This document shows, one piece after another, positions 32,639-43,400 of a stretch of 64,000 nucleotides of DNA. Within the stretch, counting starts at the first letter, position 1, and each line of letters begins with the position of its first letter. A program made the position numbers and the translations under genes. Source of the DNA: Symsagittifera roscoffensis (taxonomy: Eukaryota; Xenacoelomorpha; Acoela; Convolutidae); NCBI RefSeq assembly GCF_963678635.1, contig NC_087062.1, forward strand, positions 33,827,651 through 33,891,650, read 5' to 3'. Below the pieces are notes generated by a model. That model had not been told where the DNA came from, searched no databases, and saw only the letters and a list, made by a program, of their open reading frames with translations.

Positions 32639-34322
32639 TTACTCCTTCACGTCCTCTATCCATGTCTTTCTTGGTCTTCCTTTGCGTCTTTTTCCAGGGA
32701 CCTCAAGGGAATACGCTTCTTGGATTGGATTACTATCTTCTCTACGCACGACATGCCCAAACCATCGCAATTTAGATTTTTCAACACAGTCAATAACGGT
32801 CTTCTGAATACCAAGTCGGCTCAAAATCGAGTCCGATGGAATGCGATCTAATAAGGTTACTCCACACATCATTCTGGCCATGCGCCTTTCCGTTGAAAGT
32901 AACCTGCGTTTGTGTTCTAATTTGAGTGTCCAAGTTTCACAGGAGTACGTCATCACTGGTCGAACACAAGCACAATAAATAAAACCTCTTTGTTTTATGG
33001 ACAGTCCCCGTTTCCCGAGTAAAACGCCACCATGGTTATGAAACGCAAACCATGCCTTCTTGATACGCTCGTTTATAGCAATTTCACAGTCTCCAGTAGC
33101 ATGCAACGTGTGTCCCAAGTAACAAAACTGACTAACACTCTCTAACTCGTCGAAACTGTTACGGGGTGCAGGATCACTTGCAGCTGGGGTTTGGCATGTA
33201 GAACACTGAAAACTCGACTCGTGTGGTGATAAACTTCCTCTAATACCGGTACAGCGTCCATGTACCCATTTTCTGCAAAGAGTGCACATAATCGAGTTTC
33301 TGCCAACTCTAGTTCCACAAACGCCGCAAGGATAGACAGCAGCAATACGGGTGACACTAGGGAAGTCTCCCATTCCCTTGGTTTTGCCCACATTAACCCG
33401 AAGGCCTTTAGATTCCAATGCTGACTTCCACATTCTGTACTTCCTCATGACTTCTTCGGGTGTCTCTGCTGCGAGTGCTATGTCATCCACATACAACATT
33501 TCCAGTATGGAGCCATCTCGCACTTCTTCAGTCAGATAATCCATAATCGTGATAAACAGGAGGGGGCTGAGGATTGAACCTTGATGCACATCAACAGTAA
33601 CATCAAAAGCATCTGTCGGTTCACCGTCCACAATAAATGAGGTCTGACAATTGTCATATGTTGCCATAATAGCGTTTATGAAATGCTCTGGTATGCGTTT
33701 ATGCCTCAAACTTTCTATAATGAGGCGCCGCGGGACACGGTCAAAGGCCTTCTCCAGGTCGATAAAAATCCAGTAAAGGGGCTTCTTTTTTGCTGCAAAC
33801 TTTTCGCAAGGTTGGCGGGCAACAAAAACTGCATCGACAGTGCCGCGACCTGACATAAAGCCATACTGTGTTCTGTCAATTGTAATCATATCACGGAGCC
33901 TTGACTCAAAAACCTTCTCCAAGAGTTTAAAAGAATGTTCCAGTAGCTTTATATCACGATATGAGTTGGTACTGAGAGGGTCACCTTTACCTTTGTACAG
34001 TGGAATCAGAGAGCTCTTCGGGCATCTTACCACTGAATAAGATCTGATTGCAAATAGTTGTCAGTACATCAATGCAAGGGTCACCGGCAGCTTTGAGCAC
34101 CTCCGCAGTGATACCACTGGGCCCTGGAGCCTTCTTGTTCGCCAACGCTCGCAAGGCACTCTTAACCTCTGCCACTGCAACTTCCTCGCAAGGTCCTTCT
34201 ACAGAAGGTTTGTCACTACTAGTGTAAGGATGTTCAACATTCATGATTTCATGCATATGGTCTTTCCATATTTTCTTACGAGCAGCAATGTTAGTCTGCA
34301 GTTTCCCTTCTGCATCCTTCAA
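32639..34322 (-). pseudogene. RTE LINE reverse transcriptase with internal zinc finger, frameshifted
   Basis: A first frame (34322-33987) carries NKKAPGPSGITAEVL and ends after GKMPEE. The main frame (34033-32639, 464 codons) carries LIPLYKGKGDP, FIDLEKAFDRVPR, VHQGSILSPLLF and the catalytic LYVDDIALAAE. After these come a PHD-like CGVCGTRV...CTLCRKWVHGRC...CSTC finger and a C-terminal WFGHVVRRED block. Active-site aspartates are present, but the frame break near 34010-34030 splits the protein. A Cys/His finger inserted after the palm is known in this LINE group. Confidence 0.85.
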
Positions 34323-34460
34323 GCATTTCGTGCCGACTTCGTCTTGTCTTGCTTGGCCCTTTGCTTTGCTATGTTGAAGATCTTCTTAGAGTCAGCTTCT
34401 GCAATAGCTTGATTTACTTGATTGTTGATGGCATCACGAATCGTATGCTTCGCAGCACGT

Positions 34461-35650
34461 TTAGCATTCGCATACGCTGTCCGATTTATATCGTTTCTGT
34501 TTCTGCGCCAGTTGTTTCTTCATTTTCACAGCTTCTTCTACTTCTTGGTTCCACCACCAAGTTTCACGTGAGGCTGCATGTCCTCGAGAAACACCGCAGA
34601 CATTTTGTGCTACCTCAAACAAGTTGTTCTTCAGCCCCTCCCATGTAGTAGCCTCAGGTGTCGCAGCAAACTCAGTAGTGAAAAGTTTCTTTGTCTCTGG
34701 ATCACGTAGTTTCCAAGTCTTTATCCTTGGTTGTCGCTTGACTTTTCTTTGTTTGTGGACTTTCTTCTTGGTAAATTCAGCTACAACAAGTTTATGCTGA
34801 GTGCCAACTGGAATAGTCTTTGCATTCTTTAAAGAGATTGAGTCTTTTCTGTAAAGAATATAATCTATCTGGGTTGCAATACGGCCCGACATAAATGTCA
34901 CCAACTGAGTGTGTGGTTTCTTGAACGCAGTGGTGGCAATAAACAGTCGTGGAGACATGGCACAGTTCAGTAGTCGGACGCCGTCACTGTTCTGGCTTCC
35001 ATAACCAAAACCACCATGTACACTTTCGTAACTTGCGTTGTCCTCGCCAATGTGTCCGTTGAAATCACCACCAACCAGCGGGTTATCGGTCGTCATCAAC
35101 TCACGCTCAAGGGCATCGTAGAATTGATCTTTCATATCTTCTGCTAATTGGCTCTGTGGGCAATACGCAGATATTAATTTGTAGGGACGATCTTCTAAAA
35201 TAACCGTAACCGAGATGATGCGGTCGTTGACACGGTTGACCTCCACCACACAGTCCACTAAGTGTTCAGCGACAGCAATGCCAACTCCATTTTCTGCCTT
35301 CTTTCGCCAGACCAGAAGAACTTGTAGCCGTTTCCAATCATTCTTGTTCCTGCTCCCTTCCACCGAGTTTCTTGAAGGCAGGCAGCATCAACTTTCCGCT
35401 CACCAAGTTCTCTTGCTACCTCAACACTCCTTCCAGTCATGGAACCAACGTTCCACGTAGCAACCCGAAACTTGTTTCCTGGCGTGTCAGGCTCTGCAGC
35501 CGTCATTTGTCTCAGGGAGTTTCGGGGTGTCAGTGCATTCTTTCTGACGTAGGCCGGCACCGACAACGCCCGCGCAGCACTTCGGGGTGTACTGCCCCCC
35601 CCCCTATATTTGGCGTATTCATGATTCAGTAGGTTGAAGCGGGGTTTCAC
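34461..35650 (-). pseudogene. RTE LINE endonuclease domain, frameshifted
   Basis: The endonuclease starts FRVATWNVGSMTGRS at about 35510 and has the catalytic ACLQETRW block in one frame (35650-35258). It continues in another frame (35363-34461) with GVGIAVAEHLVD, ISAYCPQSQ, VGGDFNGHIG and a C-terminal TQIDYILYRKD block. The switch between frames near 35290-35300 and the premature stop near 34461 show it is broken. In the family this AP-like enzyme nicks the target strand to prime reverse transcription. Confidence 0.8.
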
Positions 35651-36623
35651 GGCTGGATGCCCTTCCTATCGCCAACCCTCCTCCTTTACCCGGGCTTGGG
35701 ACCGGCAAGAAACATTACTGGCATGCAATGCTTCCAGGCGGAGTTGAAAAAAAGCAAAAAAAAATCCCATTAAAAGGACATGGAAATTATTTGGAAATGT
35801 TTTTTTTTCTAGTTAAAACGTTTTTTTTATGATTTTTTCCTAAAAGACTTTTTCTAAAGAAGGGTGGAAAAATTATTTTAAAATCCTGACAAAACTTATC
35901 AAAATTGAATTAATATCAAAAATTAACTGAGAACAATTTAAAAAAACTAGGCAAATGTACCGACAGAGTTACAGCCGACAGTTAATAAGCTGCAAAACAG
36001 CCGAATTTTTTTTAGTAAAAAAAAACAATAAAAGAATTGCATCTACCGGCCACAATGTAAGCACTATACTGCCAAAACCAGTACGCTTTATACCTCTAAA
36101 TTTATCATTTCAAACTTCTTTCTAAATGTTTATCCTTCTCTGAACAAAGTTATTTTACGGGAAAGTAAGTCTAGTACCCGTTTACAACACCCTTGCTTAT
36201 CGCAAGGGTAAAATGTGTAATTGACAAAGAAATTACCCCGAAATTTTGTCATTTTATAAGTATTTGGTTTGAATATCCGAAACTCAGTCTGTTTAGAGAT
36301 AGTTTAGATTTAAAAAGTCGCAACGTTTCGCCTGTTCGAGAAAAATTGGCTGGCTCTCGGACTTAAAAGCAATAAGTCTTGCAAAAAGAGGCAATCCTAG
36401 ACTTAATCGTTTTTTCAGTATTAAAAATTGTAGACTTTTTAGACGCGTTCCCTTTTTTTTCAACTCTATTAGCCAGTGATCAAAAGTAATCATCGCAAAG
36501 GCTTTGTACCTCTTCGTTTTCTGAACATTTCATATCACGAAGTGCACAAAAGAACTATTGCTTCTGATGTTCGTACCAATTTTCACTACCTCATACCTAA
36601 AAACAGCTCGTATGCAGATAAGT

Positions 36624-37123
36624 GTGGCGTCATATTAAGGTTCGACAGTCCGTTGAAAAATTCTGAAAAAAATTCAAAACAGATAATTGTGTAAAAAACT
36701 TGTCTGGATTTTTTTCAGGTTTAAGGACACAAGTTTCACGTGAGGCTGCATGTCCTCGAGAAACACCGCAGACATTTTGTGCTACCTCAAACAAGTTGTT
36801 CTTCAGCCCCTCCCATGTAGTAGCCTAAGGTGTCGCAGCAAACTCAGTAGTTAAAAGTTTCTTTGTCTCTGGATCACGTAGTTTCCAAGTCTTTATCCTT
36901 GGTTGTCGCTTGACTTTTCTTTGTTTGTGGACTTTCTTCTTGGTAAATTCAGCTACAACAAGTTTATGCTGAGTGCCAACTGGAATAGTCTTTGCATTCT
37001 TTAAAGAGATTGAGTGGCGTCATATTAAGGTTCGACAGTCCGTTGAAAAATTCTGAAAAAAAATCAAAACAGATAATTGTGTAAAAAACTTGTCTGGATT
37101 TTTTTTCAGGTTTAAGGACACAA
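36624..37123 (+). repeat. Internal LINE fragment between 109 bp direct repeats
   Basis: 36624-36732 and 37014-37123 are near-identical direct repeats starting GTGGCGTCATATTAAGG and ending AAGGACACAA. Between them lies a 281 bp piece matching 34557-34843 of the nearby RTE LINE in the same orientation, with two differences seen by eye. The piece has neither the LINE 5' end nor its 3' tail. Confidence 0.85.
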
Positions 37124-37499
37124 AAGCAGAAACATTACATGTGAAACTTAGGAGTGTATAAATATTCTATAATTTCAGATAGCTTTCATTTTCTTCTGTA
37201 ACTCTCATTTTAACCTATTTGAATCACTTTTTTTAGAAAGTTATTTAGAAAATGTACTTACTTTTTTTAAATTTTTCAAAATCATTTCAGTGAAGAGCGG
37301 ATCTGAAATTTTTCCACTGGAGGGCGGATTTCAAAATTTACAAAAATTATATCGACTTGAAAATTTGGCGCGGAAAAACATTTCAGCAAAATAAACAATT
37401 TATTGCTACCGGGTACACTTCAAACCGGCGTTGCAACCGAGTTTCCTCTGAAACCGGATTTTTTTCCCATAAAAAAATGTTCACATAATGGAAGAAACA

Positions 37500-37697
37500 G
37501 AGATTAGGTGTTTTAGTTTTTTCTCTTTTTTTTCTGTTTTCCTCGCAACAACTGATAAATTAAGTAATCTTTGGAATGAGTAAAATGATGTTTCATATTG
37601 AACCCCTTTCTATCGTGATTCAAACGACCATTAAATTTTTAGAGACCATGGTCGGAACATTCTATGCTACTTGCACGGATACCGGCTATCCTTGCTA
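37500..37697 (+). mobile_element. Family B fragment
   Basis: The 3' part of family B: ATCTTTGGAATGAGTAAAAT, CTTTCTATCGTGATTCAAAC, then CATGGTCGGAACATTCTATG, CTACTTGCAC and CCGGCTATCCTTGCT. The 5' end is not clear. Confidence 0.5.
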
Positions 37698-37938
37698 ATA
37701 GTAGAATAAACTTGATATGTTGGTTGCTTAATCTAGGTTCGCTGAAAGTTAAAGAGAACAATAATGCAGAATTATTATTGTTTTGTTTGTTGAAGTTTTT
37801 TTTAATTTTGTTTAAGGTCACGTCTAGCTATAACTTGCATTTTTGGCTTCTCATTTTTCTGCTAACATTTCAAGTGTGCCAGCTTTGTATTTTTGGAAAG
37901 TTTTTGTTCATCTGTGTTCTGTATAAACTTTTATTTTA

Positions 37939-38043
37939 AATTACTTTTCTGGATAGTTGTTGTTTTTGTGTGATCGGAAATTTTGTATTTCCAAAAATAA
38001 AAAGTTCCGATCAGACAAAAACAATAACTATACAGAAAAGTAA
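37939..38043. repeat. Foldback hairpin, about 40 bp arms
   Basis: Left arm ATTACTTTTCTGGATAGTTG onward and right arm ending CAATAACTATACAGAAAAGTAAT are imperfect reverse complements over about 40 bp, through TGATCGGAA and TTCCGATCA, with a loop of about 25 bp. Confidence 0.75.
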
Positions 38044-41000
38044 TTTCATGCATCACAATTGACAAAATCGTGTAACTTTTCATTGGCACTAATTTCTGCT
38101 TTTTTTTCGAACTCGATTTTTTTTCTTATGAATCGATCGCGCAGCAGTAGATTTAGGGAAGAGAAGTTTTTCCCCCTCAGCTACCTGAATCACTGATCAT
38201 CGAAAGTATTGACTTTGGTACTATTTAACGACAATTGGCCAACACCTAATACTCAACTAGCTTGCAACTAAGTTGTTTCAAACTAATTGCTAAGCCTTTA
38301 ACCAGCTTCCTAAAAACAATAATAATGGATTTGAAAGCAACCGTAGAAAAGTAGACTGGATGCATCCAACAGCGCTTTCTAGTTCATGAAATGAGCAATC
38401 ATTTTTTCGTTTCTTTTTAACCAAAATGGTCACAACTTAAAAAAAACGTGTTAAAACTTAGTTTCAAATTTCAAAAAAATCTATAATGTATTTTCAAGTC
38501 AGAAAAAAGACTCTCAAAATGCAACCAGCATACAATTCGACGTTTTTTATTTTAGAAAAAATCGAAATAGTATATTTTGAATACCCATTATTTTTTATAT
38601 GAAAATCTTGCTGGACTTAGTTATTTAATTTTATAAGACTATAAGTATATCATGTGCTGCCAATAATCCTTTAAATCAGTGGGATTAATTTTAAACATCA
38701 TTTAGGATTTGGTTTTGAAAAATTTCTTATAAGACATAAACTTTTTAAACGACATAAACTTCTTAAACGACATATCTCATAAACTTTTTGAGAAGTAACA
38801 ATTACAGCAGACCAGACAGTTTGACACAGAGGCGAAGTTGCACTCCAAAATATGACCAATCACCCTACTGGGAAAAACTGAATGAGTAAGACTTGGAGTC
38901 TATAAAATCTCTCAAGTGACGCACGCCAATAATGAGGCTACATAAATGCTAAGTTACTCAAGCCAATTATGACGCAATAGCAGTACCAGTCAATTTGAAA
39001 AAGTAATTTACCAACAAACGTGCCTCAATTAATAGAGCGGACGCATTTTAACTAGTATACGAAATAGTTCATCAAAAACATCCCACCCTGCCCAGGTTCT
39101 AACCCTCTTATTTTGTTGCGGGTCTTCTTCCCTACCTCTACGCCACAGATACATGATACCTTGAAGCTAAAAAGCTATTTGTAATATTTAATCATAGTCT
39201 GTGTTAATATCCTTAGCATTGGCTGTACTTAATAGCTGGTTATTGATCAAAATGAACACTAGTATTTGCGAGTTAGGTTGGAAAAAAAGAGAGTTCATAA
39301 TATCACACAAGCTTTGCCTGTGTAAACAGTAACAATTAGAATAGCCCAGATTTGAAACTTTTAGAAGTAACCTGACACTGCCACTACACGGTTGAAACTT
39401 CAAATATTTTTTGAAAATCATAAAACCGACTCGAAATCTTTTTGACCGACTCGAAACGATTTGAGTAGTCATATTCAGATACTAGATTTGCAACCCCAGG
39501 AGTATTCTGAAAGCACCCCCTTTATAGGGCTGAGTTTCAAATATTATGAAGTTTTTAATAAATCTAATCTTTTCAAAAATTTCTGAAAAAATCAATACAA
39601 TCATCACATCTCGTGAGCGTAACTTAGAAGACTTGAGCAGTCAAACTTTGCGGCCAAACTTCAAGCCTTTGGGAAAACCCTGACATTTACCACCATCATA
39701 GGGTTGTTTCGAATTGAATGAAAAATGAACACAAAAGAGCGCATGAAAGAACCGTTGAGCACTCCAACAGATGTATGGTGAAATCGCTATTTCAGTAAAC
39801 ACGAGTTGCAATCTATTCCCATTTTACCATGTCAACATAGAGTCTTCTTCAACATTGTCAAGTGAAACGCCAGTCAAAAGTGTACAGTTTACGCGGAGCG
39901 CGCGCCAAAAAAATTATTTTTTTAAAGTTAAAACCTTCTAAAATTTGCTCAAAACAGTAATTTGACCTGCTTTTTCAGAATAAGCATATGGCGAAGAAAT
40001 TTTTGAGCAAATTAGTGTCTTTACGTTTCGGGAGAGATCGCAAAATCAGCACGCCCGTTTGCTGGAACTGTGTTTTTAATGAATTTAGTCAAGCATTTAC
40101 TCAATGGTGATGCAAAGTTGCTGTATCACCTAAGCAACATTCTCTCAAATATAGGTCAATCAAAATAATTTATTCTCACTACATCGATAATTTATATTTA
40201 TATAGATAATACGTTTAGTGTAAATTGATATTCATCTCTAAGGGTGACTACAAGACCAGAGTATAGGTCAACGGAAAGGTCAGGTAAGAAAATAGACTTA
40301 TGGCTTTGAATAATTCAACAGGAATATAGACACAGCTGGTTTTTCATAAAATCCTTCTTCAACATGAAATTCTCCAATCGATCAATATTTCAATAGAAAC
40401 GCTGTTTTGATAATTAACAAACGACAAAAATGATTCATAAGTATTCATCATAAGCTTTCAGACTATTACATCATTATAGGTTGGACAACTTGCGTTTGCT
40501 TTTACACAGCAGCGGAGTTCAGATTTTTCCAAGACAAGGGCTGGGTATAGTGGGAAAAAAGCAAAGAATATCAATTTCAAACGACGGCGGGATCAAAATC
40601 AGGTAACCATTACCAAAATTTGTATCCGTCTTGAAACACATGTTCGATGCCTGTATAACACACCCCCTTTGTACCCGCTGCTGATTTCATAAATCTAAGC
40701 GAAATGCAGATATAAGCACCAAGTTCAAACGGCCATACCTACTGTTTTTTCTCTACGGTCACAATAATCTTTACTCAGATCAACACAATCTTATCTTGTG
40801 GTACCGATGACATGAGCATTTTCTAGATCCTTAAAGATGATGAGCTCTCTTTTCTCAGTTGGTTCTTTTCAGCATTACATTGGAACACAATCAGATTAAC
40901 AACTTATATCAAATCAAGAAAGCAGTTAAATGTTTGTTGGTACATGAACAAATCTAGCCATCTCTTGATCTATCTGTACTATAGTTTAAATTTATCAAGG

Positions 41001-41075
41001 CTTCAGGTATGGGCTGTTTTGTGGTGTGATTTCTTTGATTTATCGGGTCAATTTCCGGTTTTCCTGAAGACTCGG
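38044..41075. other. Gene-free AT-rich stretch
   Basis: I see no convincing coding exon on either strand. 39410-39710 holds two copies of a motif (ACTTGAGCAGTCA, AGATTTGCAACCCCAGGAGT) related to the tandem array at 47690-48960. 39020-39120 has a weak tRNA-like module. The lower part is presumably the 3' UTR and downstream DNA of the sorting nexin exons. Confidence 0.4.
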
Positions 41076-41707
41076 TTACAAGCCTTTAAGGGCAGTTATA
41101 GCAGATTCCAATAATGAACACTCGGCCTGAAAAAAAGAGCTGTGAACCTGCAATACGTATTCATTTCCATAACCTGCAATACTTATTCATTTCCCAAAAC
41201 ACTCACACCTCCAGTTTCATTAAGTAGTTTCAGTTGGTCGCATTCATTGAAAAACGAATTTTGTATCAAACAATAAGTTCAAAAATGGATTTCCTTTCTT
41301 TGGCGGAGTGTATAACCGAGCCACTATAACCAGCACATTTAGAATATCATAATACAACATACCTTAGAATGCTTGACCATTAATTCGCTGTATTCGATCA
41401 GGTATTTTCCGAAGGCCCCTACTTTGCGCTGTTGAACATCTTTCAATTCTGAAACACAAAATGTTATGAACGACAGCTCCCACTTGTGCAGTAATGGTTT
41501 TTCAAAAAATGATTTTTAAGATGCTGACAGAAATGTTGAAATTGCAAATCTGCACTGAATTTTTTTGTTACTTAAATTAGTTCGCTAATGATTTTGCTAG
41601 TTTTTTGTTTAATCATCGCATAAGCAGTAAATGTCTTGCTGACCTGATTTGCCCAACTCGGTTATTTTTTCATACTTCTCGCATGCAGCTTCCTGCTGGG
41701 CCTCCAA
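41076..41707 (-). CDS. Sorting nexin, SNX5/6/32-like: last three exons (BAR C-terminus)
   Basis: Three minus-strand exons in matching phase: 41707-41644, 41448-41363 and 41126-41076 (TAA). They encode 66 residues: a helix AQQEAACEKYEKITELGKSE, a helix with VGAFGKYLIEYSELMVKHSK, and a short end ECSLLESAITALKGL. Order, exon length and the ending just after a ..SLL.S.I..LK.. motif fit the C-terminal BAR helix of SNX5/6/32, retromer-associated (ESCPE-1) proteins that dimerise on curved endosomal membrane. SNX7/8/30 are less likely alternatives. The PX domain and earlier BAR exons were not found up to 53 kb, so either introns are long and divergent or this is an orphan 3' fragment. All splice sites are canonical and there is no stop, which argues for a live gene. 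Confidence 0.65.
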
Positions 41708-42499
41708 CTGAAACAAAACGAATCCTTCACAAACACAGATAGATTGCACAAGGAGGACGCTCTAAATTCTGATAATCAATGGAAAACTTTCAGCTTTGAA
41801 GCAAAGCGGAGAAGCTTCGCACCACTTACAATGCACCACAGATTCGCACCACTTAGCGGGGAAAAAAGAAGCGGAAAACCACGAATTTTGATACGCTTGT
41901 CTCTAAATAAGTTCAACGTTAAATTTGGAGTTAAACAAGCGGCAACTAAGCCGAAATTACTTGAGCATACGACCGTTGAGCCGAATAAAAGTCAAATCGC
42001 CTAGATATAAACTTGAGCTTCAAACATTTAGAGTGTGAACAAAAAACCACAAAGCCCAAGTACGTGAAATTTCAGTTCGTTCACAGAGACGCAAAGCTGC
42101 ATTTCTACGACACAAGTACAAGAATGTCAAAAAGCCTAAAAATCAACAAAACACGAAAATAAGCCTGTCGGAAAAAAGCTCGCGAAAAAACCCACAATCT
42201 GCTAGGTCAGAAAACACTTTGACTGTCTATTAGGCAATATGGCCAATGTGACATCAAAAATTAGATGCTTTCACAAATTCTTGATTATTAATTACCAGCC
42301 AACGATTCATAGGCTTTATTTATGCCAAATTCTTGACATGCTATTCAACTGCCTCAAGGAATTTGAGGAGTACACAGATCTTTACTGTGAACAGAAAACT
42401 AACACTGAACACATGAAAACACTGAGTAAATTTGCGAAATAAAATTGACTGATCATATAACACATACATTGCTTGTGTAATCAAGCCTTTTTTTAAACA

Positions 42500-42560
42500 A
42501 GTTCTAAAATATTGACACAGAGGTGAAGCGGAGCTTTGCACCACTTGCGATACAACACAA
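42500..42560 (+). mobile_element. Family C head
   Basis: GACACAGAGGTGAAGCGGAG followed by CTTTGCACCACTTGCGATAC is a clear family C 5' end. A weaker relative is at 41800-41840. The matching 3' hairpin is not evident nearby. Confidence 0.45.
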
Positions 42561-42676
42561 TCATAAAAAGCATAAGTTGGAAAAAATGATAAATGTTGAA
42601 AAAAACTAGGTGAACCAAAATTTTCGTATCTATTGATGAAGGACACAATATTGTTCTTTCTAGTCTCTAGAAGCTT

Positions 42677-42922
42677 GCTATGCTTTTATAGGAACGCTTT
42701 CCAAACAACGAGGCAAGTTTAAAACCCGAGAAATATATTAATCTGATGTCGCAGATCGTCAGGACCGTATTCCTCAGAAGGCTCAGAGGACTAAGAAAGA
42801 AATTTAGGCAGAGGCTTTTAATTTTAATCAAGCTGGTCACTCTCGCGGATATCTCTCGAGTGATTAAACAAAGTATTTCCAACCATGAGTATTTGTTGGT
42901 GTTAACAGTGGTTATATATAAT
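42677..42922 (+). CDS. Unidentified plus-strand exon-like ORF
   Basis: After a possible acceptor CTTTTATAG the frame runs about 80 codons to TAA: FPNNEASLKPEKYINL, then a very basic FLRRLRGLRKKFRQRL and a hydrophobic end. No family recognised. It lies immediately before the direct repeat at 42935, in the position that the 46117-46398 ORF holds before the second repeat copy, which suggests the same element type. Confidence 0.25.
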
Positions 42923-42934
42923 TAATAAATTTAC

Positions 42935-43310
42935 CACTAAAGTTTCACTGAAGATATTTGCTTATTGTCAAATAAAGAGTTTACAGTTTGAGTTTCTCAA
43001 ATGTTTTCCCCCAAACGTATTTGCTCGTCCTCTATTTCTTTCTTCGTCGTCTCTTCGTAAATTCGAGTCGAAATAAATGGACCACGTAGGCTTTGTCATC
43101 GTCAACAAGGATTCGTAACCATAGATGGAATTTAGGGATGTGACACTACCATCCTTTGAAGAAGTTCCTGGTACGAAAATTGTCTGCGCTTTGCTTTTTT
43201 GTAGAAAATATTTGGTTACGGTTTTGATGTTCTCTCGTTCCACACACAGTCCGTTAATCAGATTATATTTGTTTACAAATATACAGCACATGGATGAATA
43301 CATTTTCATT
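42935..43310 (-). repeat. Left direct repeat flanking the envelope relic, with coding-like minus-strand ORF
   Basis: 42960-43150 matches 46391-46575 in the same orientation (GTTTGAGTTTCTCAAATGTT, GTATTTGCTCGTCCTCTATT, TCGTCAACAA.GATTC). On the minus strand 43309-42968 is a 113-codon ORF with FVPGTSSKDG, SLNSIYGYESLLT and SNLRRDDEERNRGR. It is not recognised and may be the C-terminus of an element protein. The second copy is shorter and frameshifted. Confidence 0.5.
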
Positions 43311-43400
43311 TTTAGATTTTTAGTGTTTTGTTAGGAAGGTTTTATAAATGATTGATAATTTAAAGGTCGCTGAAAGTGCTTTTACTTAAGTATTAAGGTC

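Larger units (their letters stand above)
32521..35745 (-). mobile_element. RTE-type LINE, near full length, frameshifted
   Basis: About 3.2 kb. The 5' end carries an RTE-like leader (GGTCCCAAGCCCGGGTAAAG and GGCATCCAGCCGTGAAACC on the minus strand). The 3' end is a short (ATG)n tail, AATGATGATGATGAAG, typical of RTE elements. Coding order is endonuclease (35650-34461), linker (34322-33987) and reverse transcriptase with a zinc finger (34033-32639). It sits inside a family C element. An internal piece reappears at 36733-37013. Confidence 0.85.
31878..36213 (+). mobile_element. Family C hairpin-ended element split by an RTE-type LINE
   Basis: Head ACACAGAACCGAAGCTGAGC TTTGCACC at 31876-31905. 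Tail at 36166-36213 is TCTAGTACCCG then ACCCTTGCTTATCGCAAGGGT (8 bp stem). Without the LINE it would be about 1.1 kb. Flanks of the LINE carry related text (CTTATCAAAAATGAATTGAT at 32456 and CTTATCAAAATTGAATTAAT at 35891). The LINE therefore inserted after this element was in place. Confidence 0.5.
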
